The position numbers were made by a program, and so were the translations under genes. From NCBI GenBank assembly GCA_013076295.1, contig RQOL01000699.1, positions 1,674,001 through 1,738,000 on the forward strand: DNA of 64,000 bases, in the 5' to 3' direction. Of this stretch, positions 1-17,700 are shown piece after piece (within the stretch, counting starts at the first letter, position 1; each line of letters starts with the position of its first letter). This DNA comes from Sanderia malayensis (Eukaryota; Cnidaria; Scyphozoa; Semaeostomeae; Pelagiidae). The notes under the pieces are model-generated. The model did not search any database and was not told the origin of the DNA. It saw only the letters and a program-made list of their open reading frames with translations.

Positions 1-507
1 TATGAACCGGACGGCTGCGGGACAGTCTTCGAGATTCGCCGAATTCAAAATGTCCAAAACAGACTGTCTGATCTGCAGATGAAAACAATTAAAACTAAAA
101 ACATTTAAGAAAAACTTCGTACTGTACAGGGCAAATATGAGATTGAGTTAATGCGTACAAGATTGAGTTAATGCTGTCATGATCGGCAAAAGCAACGAAG
201 CGACGGTGACCTTTTAGTTATAGTAACAAGCCGTTTACCTCTGTTAGGGTGTTCCCGCGTAAATTCAAGTTCGAAAAAGCATCCACGACAGCGTTGGTCA
301 GTTGTGAATTGTGTAGACACATCTCCCTTCGAGAGTGAAATCAGGTTATACATGACAATGCATTTGAATGGCACGATATAGCGTGCACAAATACTACAAG
401 AGCTTCTGCACTAGATAGTATCCGAGATAGTATTCCGTACTACTACACTATATACCAATTTATACCTGTGACATCATAGATATTTAATGAAACATGAGCA
501 AACGTAC
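1..507. other. Probable FANCD2 intron, no exon recognised
   Basis: FANCD2 exon 8 ends at 508 with an in-phase donor, so this stretch should be intron. Neither strand shows an exon with FANCD2-like sequence. A 65-codon minus-strand frame at 177-374 has no recognisable homology. Confidence 0.5.
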
Positions 508-2924
508 TTGAGCTTCGCGGCCAATTCCCCATGTCTTTGGTCCTGAACTACCTCAGGTATGCATGCGATAATCTCACGTTGTATCGGCAACTCTGACACG
601 GGAATCACTTCAAGCATTTTATCCACGAGTTCCTTCATGGAAATACAAATGAAACCAACAGAAATTAACAGTCGTAAATGCATCCAGGAGATTGCAAACT
701 ATTGTACACGAGAATTTCCAACAAGGACTTAGACAAAGCAAGAAGCACAAAAGGAAATTTGGAAAGATCGTAATTGCCACCTTTTCTTCGATAATTCTGT
801 CAAGCCATCGAAACTGATTGATTATCAAGCGTGGTAGATCGATTTCATGTCCTTGAAAACGAGGCTGCAGTGTTCCGTCATCTGCTGACAGGACAGCAAG
901 TTTTTCCAATAAAATGCTGATGATTTTGGGCTAACAAAAAGGAATTGTAGTATGAATTAGATTAATGCACGAAAGCGAATTAAAATTGATGAAGGGACCT
1001 ATGGTGAACAAGAATATCGAAAAAAATTGGAACATTTTTAGAAAATGTGACCCACAGTCCAGGAACTAGACGCTTGGTGGTCATTTGACTGCAGATTTTT
1101 TTGCCTAAATAAGGTAAAGGTCGCTAGATTCAAGGCTGCCACTCCAAGTGTTTATGCTAGAGAGACCGGATAAACTTGGTTCGGTGCAGGGACCTATGGT
1201 GAATACGAATATCGAGAAAAATTGGAACATTTTTAGAAAATGTGAGCCACAGTCCAGAAACTAGACGCTTGGTGGTCATTTGGCTGCAGATTTTTTCCTA
1301 AAGAAAAGTAAATTCGCTAGATTCATAGTTGCCGCTTCAAGTTTTTATGCTAGAGAGACCAGATCAACCTGGTTCGGTGCAGGAACCTTTGAGACATGAT
1401 CGTTCAAAGCTACTTTGAGCGTTCATGGAGTATAGATAAAGTAATTCACTTGTTGCGGCCAGCCCTCGGGACCAACTTTTGAACCAGTTGTCCTAGAGAG
1501 CTGAAACTTGTCTCAAAATGATCAGAAGGCCCTAATTAGTAGGTTTCGGTTATTTGTTTGCCAAATTTCGGTCTATTTCAAAATGTCAATTTGGCAATTT
1601 GAGTGTTCATGGAGTATAGATAAAGTAATTCATTTGTTGCGGCCACCCCTCGGGACCTACCTGTAGTTTGTCAATTCCAAGTAAAAGCTTGACAAGGCCA
1701 TCCTGACTGACAACAATTGGAAAACTGATAAAAAACAAGAACAACAAAAATTTAAATTTTGAAAAGAGTAGTTGATGATTTGATTGAGTACATACGGGAA
1801 ATTAATTACCCTTCATTTGAAGTTTTCTTCTGCATGGGCATCATGTAGGTAATAAATCTACAACAAATATTGAAGAAGAATAAATAATGAACTAAGGACT
1901 ACACAAATGAATAAGCGATCAAAAGAAAACTGTTATTAAAGTTGTCATTGAAATAAAACTAGCATTAAATTTCAGATATTTTCATTTGATTATCTATTCT
2001 TTCTTTTTAATGCTCATGATAATAAAATCGGTTAATAGATATATGAATGACCTTTTAGTTTCAGCTATTTGATCCTCAAATACCTCAAGAAACTCATCAA
2101 GGATCTAAAACAATGCAGAAATAAGTATAAATATTGTGATATTCTGGGGTTTGGACCTTCAAAACTTGTTTATATGAAAGTGGAACAAAAATGCAGCAAA
2201 TAAGTGTCTGTTTAATATTTGTGACAAACGTCAAAATTGAAAATAAAAATAAAATTACTTTTGGATATTGATCGTGTGTCTTTAGCAAGACCCAAATCTT
2301 ATGCTTAAGAGCTTGCTGATCTTGATCTGGCATTAAAACAAAAGAAGCAATAAACAATAAAGAGTAGAAAAGTAAAGAATCAATAAACAATAATAAATAG
2401 CAATCAATATTAATAATTCAATTAGTTTTCTTCTAAAGCAGTAAACGTATTTGCATTTGTATTCGCTGAGAAAAAATATAATACGACATTTACCTTCTGG
2501 CATGTTGACAATATTTTCTTGTAAATTAACCTCACAGTTATGAAGTACATTATGAAAAATATCGTCAGTTGCACTGTCATTTTGCAGATTTAAACCTGAG
2601 ATAACCTGGAAGCTCTCCACTTCTCTGCTTTTCTTAGCTGAGCAATAAAAACCAAAGTATAGTATAAGATACAAATAATAAAATCCAAAACCTTCTGTAG
2701 CATTTGAATGGAAAAAAGAAAGTAAAATAGCCACGTGGCCGAAGCCCCATACCACGCCCCCCTTTCCCTTTCCAATTCTACCAAGAAAAGATCAAATTAT
2801 TCATCCATTAAACACGAATAGAAGTGTCTCACGTAAGGGAATAATACTTAAGATACAAATTTTATCAAATACCTGCACCATTCTTAAGATTCTCATTACT
2901 TTTCCTTTTTATTGAACGAACCAT
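508..2924 (-). CDS. FANCD2: Fanconi anemia group D2 protein (FANCD2), N-terminal part, continues off the left edge
   Basis: FANCD2 is monoubiquitinated with FANCI during DNA interstrand cross-link repair in the nucleus. Exons (minus strand): 2873-2924 (ATG at 2924), 2494-2637, 2259-2326, 2052-2104, 1810-1857, 1661-1706, 781-930, 508-632. All junctions keep frame and use GT-AG. Diagnostic stretches resembling vertebrate FANCD2 are LVKLLLGIDKLQ (exon 6), IDLPRLIINQFRWLDRII (exon 7) and IIACIPEVVQDQRHGEL (exon 8). This is about the first 230 residues; the ubiquitination-site lysine and the rest of the solenoid are not in the window. Exon 5 is the least certain: an alternative acceptor lies about 20 bases downstream. 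The start sits 280 bp from the divergent TMEM254 start. Exon 8 ends in phase 2, so further exons must lie beyond position 1. Confidence 0.88.
993..1656. repeat. Two tandem duplications inside a FANCD2 intron
   Basis: A roughly 196-bp segment starting GGGACCTATGGTGAA at about 993 is repeated, diverged, from about 1188 to 1387. A second, different segment with the core GTTCATGGAGTATAGATAAA occurs at about 1416-1472 and again at 1599-1656, about 183 bp apart. The last copy ends immediately before the donor of exon 6 (1660). These look like local tandem duplications of non-coding sequence. Confidence 0.8.
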
Positions 2925-3204
2925 TTTGGAGTAAACTTTCGCAGCAATTTGAAACTAGGCCAAAAACGGCGCGGGATTCCAGCTGACCTCGATATGGTGT
3001 CCAGCTCTATTGTTCCTTGAGGTCCCTGGGAAATGATTCTTGGAAGTGATTCCCCAGGGAATAGGTCCCTGTGAAAATGGCTTCTGGGAATGAGCAGGAT
3101 TCAGTTCAATGAGAATCTAGGTAAAGCGTTGTTATGATAATCAGTCATCAGTTTAGTACAAAGTGCATGTTCTTCATTCAGGATTGGCAACTTTGGAGAG
3201 AAAC
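2925..3204. promoter_or_regulatory. Putative bidirectional promoter, FANCD2/TMEM254
   Basis: This is a 280-bp spacer between two divergently oriented start codons. It is more GC-rich than the flanking introns and includes a partly symmetric tract at about 3015-3085 (GGTCCCTGGGAA and TTCCCAGGGACC-like pieces). The promoter role is inferred from the head-to-head arrangement only. Confidence 0.5.
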
Positions 3205-4154
3205 ATGGCAAGTGATTTGAAGCAAAGACCGAAAGACCACAGTGATTATGAGACAACAAGACGACCTGGAAGGCAAGCTAACGTTACTGCTAAGGAAGAC
3301 GATTATTTTGAAAGAGGATCTATTTTACATTATATTGTAATCGTAACTGGAATAGTATGTTTCGAGGTGAGATTGTTTGAGATTGTTTATGTGACTTCGA
3401 CTCAATGTTCTGTAAAGTGTAGTGTAGGAAAAGGAAATGGTGATTATGTTATAAGATTTGATTTTTTCATTCTATTTTAAGGTTTTATGCTTCCAAACAG
3501 AATATTTTCCATACAAAGCTCTTCGTGGTCCTGGAAGTCGACTTTTGTACCTCGTTGAAAATCATTTGACAATTCTTCGATTGGGGTAATATCAATCATA
3601 AGGAATGTTTTTTAAAATAATAATGTTGATGATGGTGACCATGTCATTTTTTATTTATAGATGCCTCATCTCACTTGTTTATACATTTTTATTTTTATAT
3701 AGTTACGTTTTTTCAATAATTCTGCATGGAATTGAAGCAGCATATGCATATAGCCAGTGCAGGTAAATTTTGTTTCTCCTATAAAGATATCATATATCAA
3801 CCATAACTTTTTTAGCATTATAAAGAACAAAAATAATCAACATAAGTTTTACTTTTGATTGAGAATGATCACAGGAAGCTGTTGGTTGAAATATTGTTGA
3901 TTAAATATACTAAATATATTTGAATTTGAAGTTTCTGGTGATTCTTAAACTTCTCACCTGATCAAAGATTTTTGATGTTGTAAGGAATATATTAATGTAT
4001 GAAGATCACAAGTCTCCCTTATCTTTCCTTCAGGTCAATTAACAGCTCAAAGGCAGCAACACGAAAGTGGGTCATACAAACATTTATTCTTGGCTATGGC
4101 TCACTGAGACTATTAAACAAGTATTGTGAAGAAAAAACAAACAAAAAATTATAA
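3205..4154 (+). CDS. TMEM254: Transmembrane protein 254 (TMEM254-like)
   Basis: Small multipass membrane protein of unknown function. Exons: 3205-3366, 3482-3585, 3703-3762, 4034-4154 (TAA 4152-4154); 148 aa. The start is the first ATG in frame. The frame is also open upstream to a GTG at 3163, which is unlikely to be used. A hydrophilic N-terminus of about 40 residues is followed by hydrophobic segments around HYIVIVTGIVCFEVLCF, YVFSIILHGIEAAYAY and VIQTFILGYGSLRLL. The order YFERGS, (F/P)YKALRGPGSRLLYLVENH, then a short lysine-rich tail matches human TMEM254 closely enough to name it. It is divergent from FANCD2 and convergent with AMMECR1. Confidence 0.85.
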
Positions 4155-4482
4155 AATAAACATCTAAGTAAACAAACTTCCAAGTAAATATTTCATGAAC
4201 TCAACACATCCAAAAATTTCTGTCATTGGAGTTTTATTTGGACTTTTTTATTATCATGGTATATCATCTATTAATCCTTTCATGTTTTTATACTCAATAC
4301 TTTGTTATTATATACACGGTAGAAACATGTAATCACCACTGTTGTATTTCATCATCTTAAAATCATGATAAATACTAAACATGTACCAACATCATATAAA
4401 AGAAACCTTAACTGTATTTGTATACATATATGGATATAAACATTTAATAAAGAGTATTGTAAAGTCCTAAGAAATGCCTAAA
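4155..4482. other. Convergent 3' intergenic region, TMEM254/AMMECR1
   Basis: AT-rich 328-bp spacer between two converging stop codons. It probably holds both 3' UTRs, with AATAAA-like stretches on both strands. No gene or repeat was recognised. Confidence 0.6.
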
Positions 4483-7473
<2,991 letters not shown>

Positions 7474-8277
7474 CTTAATTGAAATACTAAGTTCCTATTT
7501 GGCTCGCTAAAATAGCATCTTCCTCTTTCTTCAACAAAAAAACTGAAGCTGCCAAGCATTCCTCTCAAAACATATACATTTGCCAAACTAGACATGTGCG
7601 CTTGCGCAGGCAGGAATCCGCTGAGCAAGTGCTTTGAGCACTGCATAACATTCTATGAAAGGCAATGACGTATATCGATCGAAGACAATAAAAAATAAAG
7701 GAAATTACAAATAGGTATGAATCAACAAAGTAAAAACCGGCCCACGCCAGCAAGTAGTTAGCATGTTATCACAAGCACATGACACGTGTAGGATGGGACA
7801 TTATGCAACTCGTAGAGATATCGTAAACAAAGCAGGGATTTCTAGAACTTTCAAAAAATGTGCATGAAATTATAAAATTGTGATCGCAGGCTGAGGTGCA
7901 CCAGTTACTAGAAAAATCCCACACCTCACCTCACCATAGAATGCCTACAATAAGGGACAACACCTGGGACACTTGCGAATTTTCCAAGTTTTCTACGTAT
8001 CCTTCATCCCTCCTCCCCAACGATGATCACAGGGGTCTCCTTGGGAGGACAAAATTGTTTCAGGAGAAGTGCGGGGTTGAATGGAGCCCCCAAAAAGAAA
8101 ATTTGCAGATTGATAGCCTTTGTTGCAGCTTTGCAAGTGTCCCAGCCAAGACCACTTGCCCCCTATTGTAGCACAAGCTAGAAAGCTAACTGCCTTCCCT
8201 ACCATGCGCTATAATAACATGAAGGATATAGCGGTCTTTTCCAGTCAGCTATAGTTTGCAGTTCGAGTCAAGTCAGT
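7474..8277. other. Intergenic region between AMMECR1 start and CAP-Gly gene stop
   Basis: It contains the AMMECR1 upstream region and a MITE-like element (7943-8172, listed separately). No other gene was recognised on either strand. Confidence 0.6.
7943..8172. mobile_element. MITE-like element with terminal inverted repeats (copy 1)
   Basis: Left end CTACAATAAGGGACAACACC...TGGGACACTTG at 7945-7976. The right end is its diverged inverted copy (CAAGTGTCCCA...CCCCCTATTGTAG) ending near 8172. There is no transposase. A related element lies at 8596-8851, so this is a small dispersed non-autonomous DNA transposon family. Confidence 0.65.
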
Positions 8278-9638
8278 CTACCAACAGATTTTTGCTCTAG
8301 ATCTTGGGTCGTGTATGAGTGGTATTGACGGTGAAGATATAAGCTGTTCTCTTTTTAAAGTTTCACGGCCTAAGCCTGGGCTTGTATTGGACTTTGTGCG
8401 GCCTGGTCTTTCGATGGAGAATAAACTCTTTATGCCAGTTTCTCCCAGCTTCAGGTTTCTTCCACCAACAGGATGTTTTAATGGAAAGTATTCTCTTTCA
8501 TTCCATCTGCGAGATTCTGCGAAAAGAAATTACAATGAAATGAAAACGTATTCAGACAAGTGAGTAATGAAACATTAGGTCCTGGCTTGTAAAAAGCTAC
8601 AATAAGGATGGCACAAAGGTCCTTAAGACTATGTTGAGACACTTGTGAATGACAAAAAAAAGCAATCTCCCGCAAATTTCTTTTTTTCTGGCCATTGCTT
8701 TATTCAACCTCCCCCCCCCGACATTTTCGACATTTGTGCAAAAAATGTCGTTTGAGAAGGTATTGATATTCTGGGAACAGGGTGGCGAAGGATACGTGCA
8801 AAATTTGCGGCAATCACAGGTGTCCCACGACCTTTGTCTCCTGTTGTACGCTTCGTTGTGATTTTTATTTTGGCACATGTCATTTTCGGCTAAACAAAAA
8901 CCAACCTTGGTTAAGCTTGCTCACGTCTGTGACGTAGTTCTGGGGTATACAGGTGGGTTTGCATGAACCGTTTCCAGCGGCAATCATATCTGCAACATTA
9001 AGTAATATCATGCAGTCTTATATATAGCCTGTCTGATAAAGAGACACATTTATTCTATCAAAGCGCATTTGGCTATTCATATTTGTCCTACCCTTGTTTG
9101 CAAATAAACTTTCATCAATGTAAGATACTCTGCAGATGGTTTTATACAAATTTTGTGACCTGAAATAATGAATAATAATAATGAATAATAACGCGTCATA
9201 AAGATCAACAAAACAGTAACTTTCTGTATCTCAAAAACAAATCCAATTCAGTAATTTACCTTGACTTTCCCGGAGGGAATCTTATTTGGGATGCTCTCAC
9301 AAAGATACCATATCTATCCATGCATTGAAAATATCGAATACCTCTGTGCATTCCACTATGATCTCCAACTAGAAAAATATAAGCAATGTAAATAATTGAT
9401 TTAATTCTAGGCGACCATCTACTTCATCGGATATCACAAGCCTAGAAGCCTTAGTTTTCAGCTCCAATAAGCTTCTTACAAGAAATAAATACGAACCTTT
9501 TGCATCAAGCTCTACTCCAACCCAATTTCCATTCTTGCCTGCGATTCTTCCCTTCCAACGTACTTTTCCAGGGTTCAAATAACCTTCCCTGCAAACTTCA
9601 ACATCGGCACCAACTCGGATATTTTCAAATGATGTCAT
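8278..9638 (-). CDS. Small CAP-Gly domain protein, family unassigned
   Basis: Exons (minus): 9497-9638 (ATG 9638), 9260-9368, 9092-9159, 8906-8989, 8278-8516 (TAG 8278-8280); 213 aa. All junctions agree in phase. Residues about 7-84 form a CAP-Gly domain: PGKVRWKGRI, GKNGNWVGVELD, the glycine motif as GDHSGMHRG (residues 49-57), IRYFQC and YGIFVRASQI. CAP-Gly domains bind C-terminal tails of tubulin or EB-type proteins. The remainder matches no family I recognise. The C-terminal exon is basic and polar (FPLKHPVGGRN, SLFSIERPGR, PLIHDPRSRAKICW). It has no internal Met but has an excellent acceptor (pyrimidine tract then CAG at 8517-8519). The CAP-Gly part is sure; the last exon is somewhat less sure because the opposite strand also has an open frame there. 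It is divergent from DCAF8. Confidence 0.75.
8596..8851. mobile_element. MITE-like element (copy 2) in intron 4 of the CAP-Gly gene
   Basis: Left end GCTACAATAAGGATGGCACA at 8596. The right end reads as an inverted, diverged copy (GACCTTTGTCTCCTGTTGTACGC at 8829-8851). Inner parts (CGTATCCTTCG, TGGGACAC on the complementary strand) match copy 1. It contains a run of ten C at about 8711-8720 and no transposase. Confidence 0.6.
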
Positions 9639-10275
9639 TTTCGTTCCCAATATATTATAAATAAATGAACTGAGAAGCAATGCTTTAAAAGATTTCTTAC
9701 GCCATGTTGAATTCTAGGAAAAAGCATCACAATATCTAGGCAACGAAAATGGAATGTTTCGACCTGGAGGCTAGCCTCTTATAATAAACACAGAACAACA
9801 ACAATTATCTGAAGTGGAGAAGCTGTCCATTCCATTATTTCATTTCGACTTTCGGTTTGCCTGTGGTGATTTGATTGAAAGCTACAAAGCTTTAATTTTA
9901 ATCAATAGTCGCACAAGACTGTAATATATTTGAAACTAGGGAGCCTTTGCTTCGCTTCTGAGAGTTGAGTGTCGCAAAAGACTTGGATGTGAATACCAGT
10001 ATGCCGATACAATATGACGATCTTATAACATTCTTTCAACCATCCTGGTGTTTAATTGACGACCTTCATTAAATAATTACAAACGCAAATAGAATTTACA
10101 TCATTCAATTTATCAATTTTCTTTTGACGACATTCACTTCATTTTACGGAAAAGATCTACTCAAGTTCTGGCCGTGGAAAGAAGAGGGAGCTATTGGGAG
10201 CTTTATCAAACTAAACTCATTGTATTTGCAATTATTATATTGTTTATCGATGGGAATTAATTTCCCACGACAATA
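9639..10275. promoter_or_regulatory. Putative bidirectional promoter and 5' UTRs, CAP-Gly gene/DCAF8
   Basis: 637-bp spacer between divergent starts, with no ORF of note. The promoter role is inferred from orientation only. A minus-strand ATGGC followed by GTAAG near 9701-9710 could be a small upstream exon of the CAP-Gly gene. Confidence 0.4.
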
Positions 10276-13803
<3,528 letters not shown>

Positions 13804-14729
13804 AATATCGATATTACGCGATATTACTTGCCGTAACACGTAACAGTAGGATATGTAAGTCATTGTATTATAGCCAACAGACAGTGTCTATATTTGAGAC
13901 CTTTCCTACCCACCTGGGTGGGACCCACAGTTGATTGATAACAACATTCATTGATGTATTTCCATGAGATAAACGCCTTATTAAAATTGCAGCAAATCGC
14001 ATAGGGTGCCCCCCGGAAAATAGAGTAATTTATATAGAGTCTGGTTGCAAAGTAACTTGTTGTACGGATGTGGTATTACTGCTTTGAATTGTCTGCCCGG
14101 AGTTGTAAATAGTTCTATTTAGAACTGGTGTTTCCAAAGGTCTGCGAATCACAGAGGCCGTCGCTTTATTAATTGCCGCATTAATTGTAGTTGACCGCTT
14201 GTAGCTTTTGTGGCATGCGCGGGCTCATCTTGCAGTGTCGTCATGGATGAGCCTCCGCATGCGCATGAGCCTGTGCTGATTCAACCAAATCTTGCAGTAA
14301 AACCCCGCATATAAGAACCTGCAAATTTTGTATCCAACCTATTGTTCAACCACAATAAAGTATTGTTAATTCTTTTGCTTTGAAGAGAAACTTTAGCCCA
14401 AAGGTTCTCACAAAAGTAGTTTCCTATATGCGGGTTTTTATGAATATTGTATAGACATGTGCTTTGATTAAGATCGTCCTGCTAGCTGTAGCTTTTTGCA
14501 TTCTGTTACGCAACGTATCATTGTAGTATTTGTGTTTGCGCATGCATTATAAATTAAGCTTGCATGCTTCGGTATCAGACTCGCTTTTCTTAATTATATT
14601 TCACACTCGCTCTCTCCTTTATTTCTCTGACTCTCCGAACCAAAAAGTCACACTGAATAACTTACCTACCAATTAAAACAAATAACATGCATTCATATGC
14701 ACTTGAGATTTGACTTGAGAGCTTATTAA
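13804..14729. other. Convergent intergenic region, DCAF8/SLC4
   Basis: 926 bp between two converging stops. It contains MITE family A copy 2 at 14295-14441. The rest probably holds 3' UTRs; no gene was recognised. Confidence 0.6.
14295..14441. mobile_element. MITE family A, copy 2
   Basis: Starts CAGTAAAACCCCGCATATAA. The right end reads CCTATATGCGGGTTTTTA, then decays before the CTG. It is more diverged than the other copies (a CACAAAAGTAGTT insertion before the right arm). Intergenic between DCAF8 and the SLC4 gene. Confidence 0.8.
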
Positions 14730-17700
14730 CTATCGCAATGGGACACAAACAGTTTGGTCCGAAATTTCGAAGTCGTTCGCAATTGCAAATTCATCTTCGT
14801 TCTCTTCATTGTCAAGATCTTCCAACTCTTCTTCCGTAAACACCACTCGCAGTAGCCTCCTGAGGGGAACGAGGCACATGATGAGAAAGGGAAAGATGGC
14901 GGCCAACTTCGTCTCCTTGACAATGGCGAGAATTACAAGGCAGAACAATTGTATCAACGTGAACAAATGAATCTTCTTCGTCTGGACTTTCCTGACAAAC
15001 CTGGTGTCCGGGTGCATTTTATACGGTATAAACAACAGCTGAAGCCGATGAATGAATTCCACTCGCGACAATGACGTAAATCCTAAAAATAGAAACACGC
15101 CGAAAAGGATGGCAACTGGTATGCGTTGCAGCATTGGTATGAACAGCACCGAGCCACCGATAAGCAGGTGTATAAGCATGTTGGTCACGCGCTGTTCCTT
15201 GACTTCGACGATGAAAGGGTTTGTGCCAGGCGCATGCGTCGAGCTGAGTATGGTCAGAGTGTGGAAATGCGACAGCGAGTTGACTGGGGAGGCGCACATC
15301 CATGGCAACCCAGCAATAGAGCTGATACAAGCCAAAGAAGCGACGATGAGCAAATCAAGATGATAACCAAAGCCTTTCTTGAATTTATTTTCCTTCTTAT
15401 CCAGTATGACTGCTGTTAGACCGGTCTCCATGAACAGTATAATACTGACCAGAAATGCTGGCAGGATAGCCAAGAACACGTGGCCGACGTATAGGTCCTG
15501 CTTGTCACCCATCAACTTCACGACCCAATTCCGCGAGAAATAATCCTTTTTGATGGTCAGTTTTTTTGTGAAGTCGTCGCTTAATACAGTGTCAAACGTT
15601 ATGACGATAGCCACGGCTAAGATGACGCAAAAATCACTGATAATATGGCGGATTTTCAACGAGAAGTATCGACTAGTGCGCACCTTTCGAAAATAGAACG
15701 CCAAGAAAAATGTCATGAGAATCAGAATGGCTGTCATGAGCGAGTAACAAGGGTGTTCAAGCTGTAATGATCCAGTTGTCACTTTGGAGCTGTTCGCGAG
15801 AGAATAATTCAACATCGCGCTGCATCCTTCAATACAAACTTGTCGTGTCGGATGGTGATTGCTGATAGGGTTGTCTTTAAACGTTTTCACCATAAAACTT
15901 ATCGCCTTCTGTATGAAAATTATCGACACGAGAACGGCGAATATCTCCTCGGTAAACCGAGTGACAGCACGCACGAACACGCAAAGATCCAATGCAATTA
16001 TGATGAGGCAAATAACAAACACCCAAATGCCAATCCACGCTCGCCACGCTAGGAACTCCACATTCAGTGCCTTCGCTAACACGTATATATTCGTCTCCAT
16101 TATCAACATAGGCCCAGTAGGCCCGACTATTATCAACGGCTGACCGGACAAAAACGAAAACAGAATTCCAGCCGAGCTTGTCGCGAGTATCATTTCGGAT
16201 ATTCCGAGTTTTCCATCGGTTTGCTCTGACATTAGGCCGCCGAAAGTTATGGTAGGAGCAAGCACTGCGAGGTACATGAACACCACGGCAACGAAGCAGC
16301 GAACGTCAAAAATGTCGCGAAAGTCAGTGAAGTAATGCGGCAGCTTTCGCTTTACGTCGTTACGAAGGCATCCAAACAATCGACCAGTTCTCGCAAGAGG
16401 ATCTTCGTTACGTGACTGCGTCGTTACGATGGGCAGTGCGGTAATAGCGCCTCCCGTCGCAGCGCGCTTAGGTTGCGGCTCAAATTTCATAGGGTTCTGC
16501 TTGTTCATCTGTATCTCCCATCGAGGTATCGAGTGTTTGAAGTTCTGTTTACTCCAGTCGCCGGACGGAATCACGATGCACTCTTCAAGGAAACGATCGA
16601 TTCCGGACAGCAAATCCTCGCCAATCTTGATCAACAAAGAGACGCAACTCAATAACTAGGTAATGAGTGGCTACGCATTACTCTACAAGAAATTACATTG
16701 CCTTCCATATATCTCCATAGCTATGCAAACAACTGTGGAGCATAGCTTTGCATTGCAACGCAATAGTCTAGATAGCTCCGCATTGCTCTATGTAGCTCTG
16801 CACTGCTCTATGTAGCTCCGCACTGCTCTATCTAGCTCCGCATTGCGCTATATATAGCTCCGCACAGCTCTATGCAGCTCTGCATTGCTCTATGTAGCTC
16901 CGCATTACTCTATGTAGCTCTGCATTGCCCTATAGCTTAAGAAGGCTCCAAGATGACTCCAAGGAGCCCTGACAGCATGCTAAAAAACAAACCGAAGCTA
17001 CAACTTACCTCACTACAATACGCCAGGGTCAGGAACCTTGAATCTGACATCAATGTTCCGAGGCACTTTCCCAGTTGCAAGTAATCGGTCGTTACATCTA
17101 TTACCGGACCGCCAATGAAACAAATGAATCGTACCGGGTGTTTAACTTCGGTCATGTTTCCGAGGAAGGTCGCATTATCCAACCGGATAAAAATGGCAAA
17201 TGGTTGCTTGATGAAGTCGAGTTGAGCAGTGAGAATAGTAGTCACTTCAGTATTCACCGGTAGCTTGTTGCTAATATCAATCATCTTGTCCATTTGTATT
17301 GAGTGTATTGATACAGTTTCGTCGATGTCATGCCTGGAAATATAACATGCATCAAAACTAGAACATGTCTTTTTACTGGTAAATTCTGAAAGCGTCTGAA
17401 AACGTCCACAAAACAAAAACCAACTCACGTTGACTGTGGCTCCAACATGCTATTTCTCCTCGATACAGAATAACTTGGCTTCCTTGTCAACCATTTCTGG
17501 CCAAGCCTGGGAGCTTCAATCTTCCTGCGTATGTGCTTGTGTCTTGATAGCAGAATATTACTCAACTCATCCGCATGGCTGGCACTGATGAGGTCTTCAG
17601 TGACCAAAAGAGAGACCATTGCATCTGATATCGACAACACTGTGTTCTCTCTCATACCAAAGCAAACACAACCATTCTCAATGCACGTCTTCAATTCGGT

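Noticed and set aside
177..374. Minus-strand ORF as a further FANCD2 exon
   Set aside because: The sequence does not resemble the expected FANCD2 helical repeat region, and no acceptor in the right phase was found.
8315..8559. Plus-strand ORF with ATG and a following GTGAGT, as a separate gene
   Set aside because: It lies opposite the CAP-Gly terminal exon, which is supported by a strong acceptor and correct phase. No second plus-strand exon was found. Kept only as a finding.
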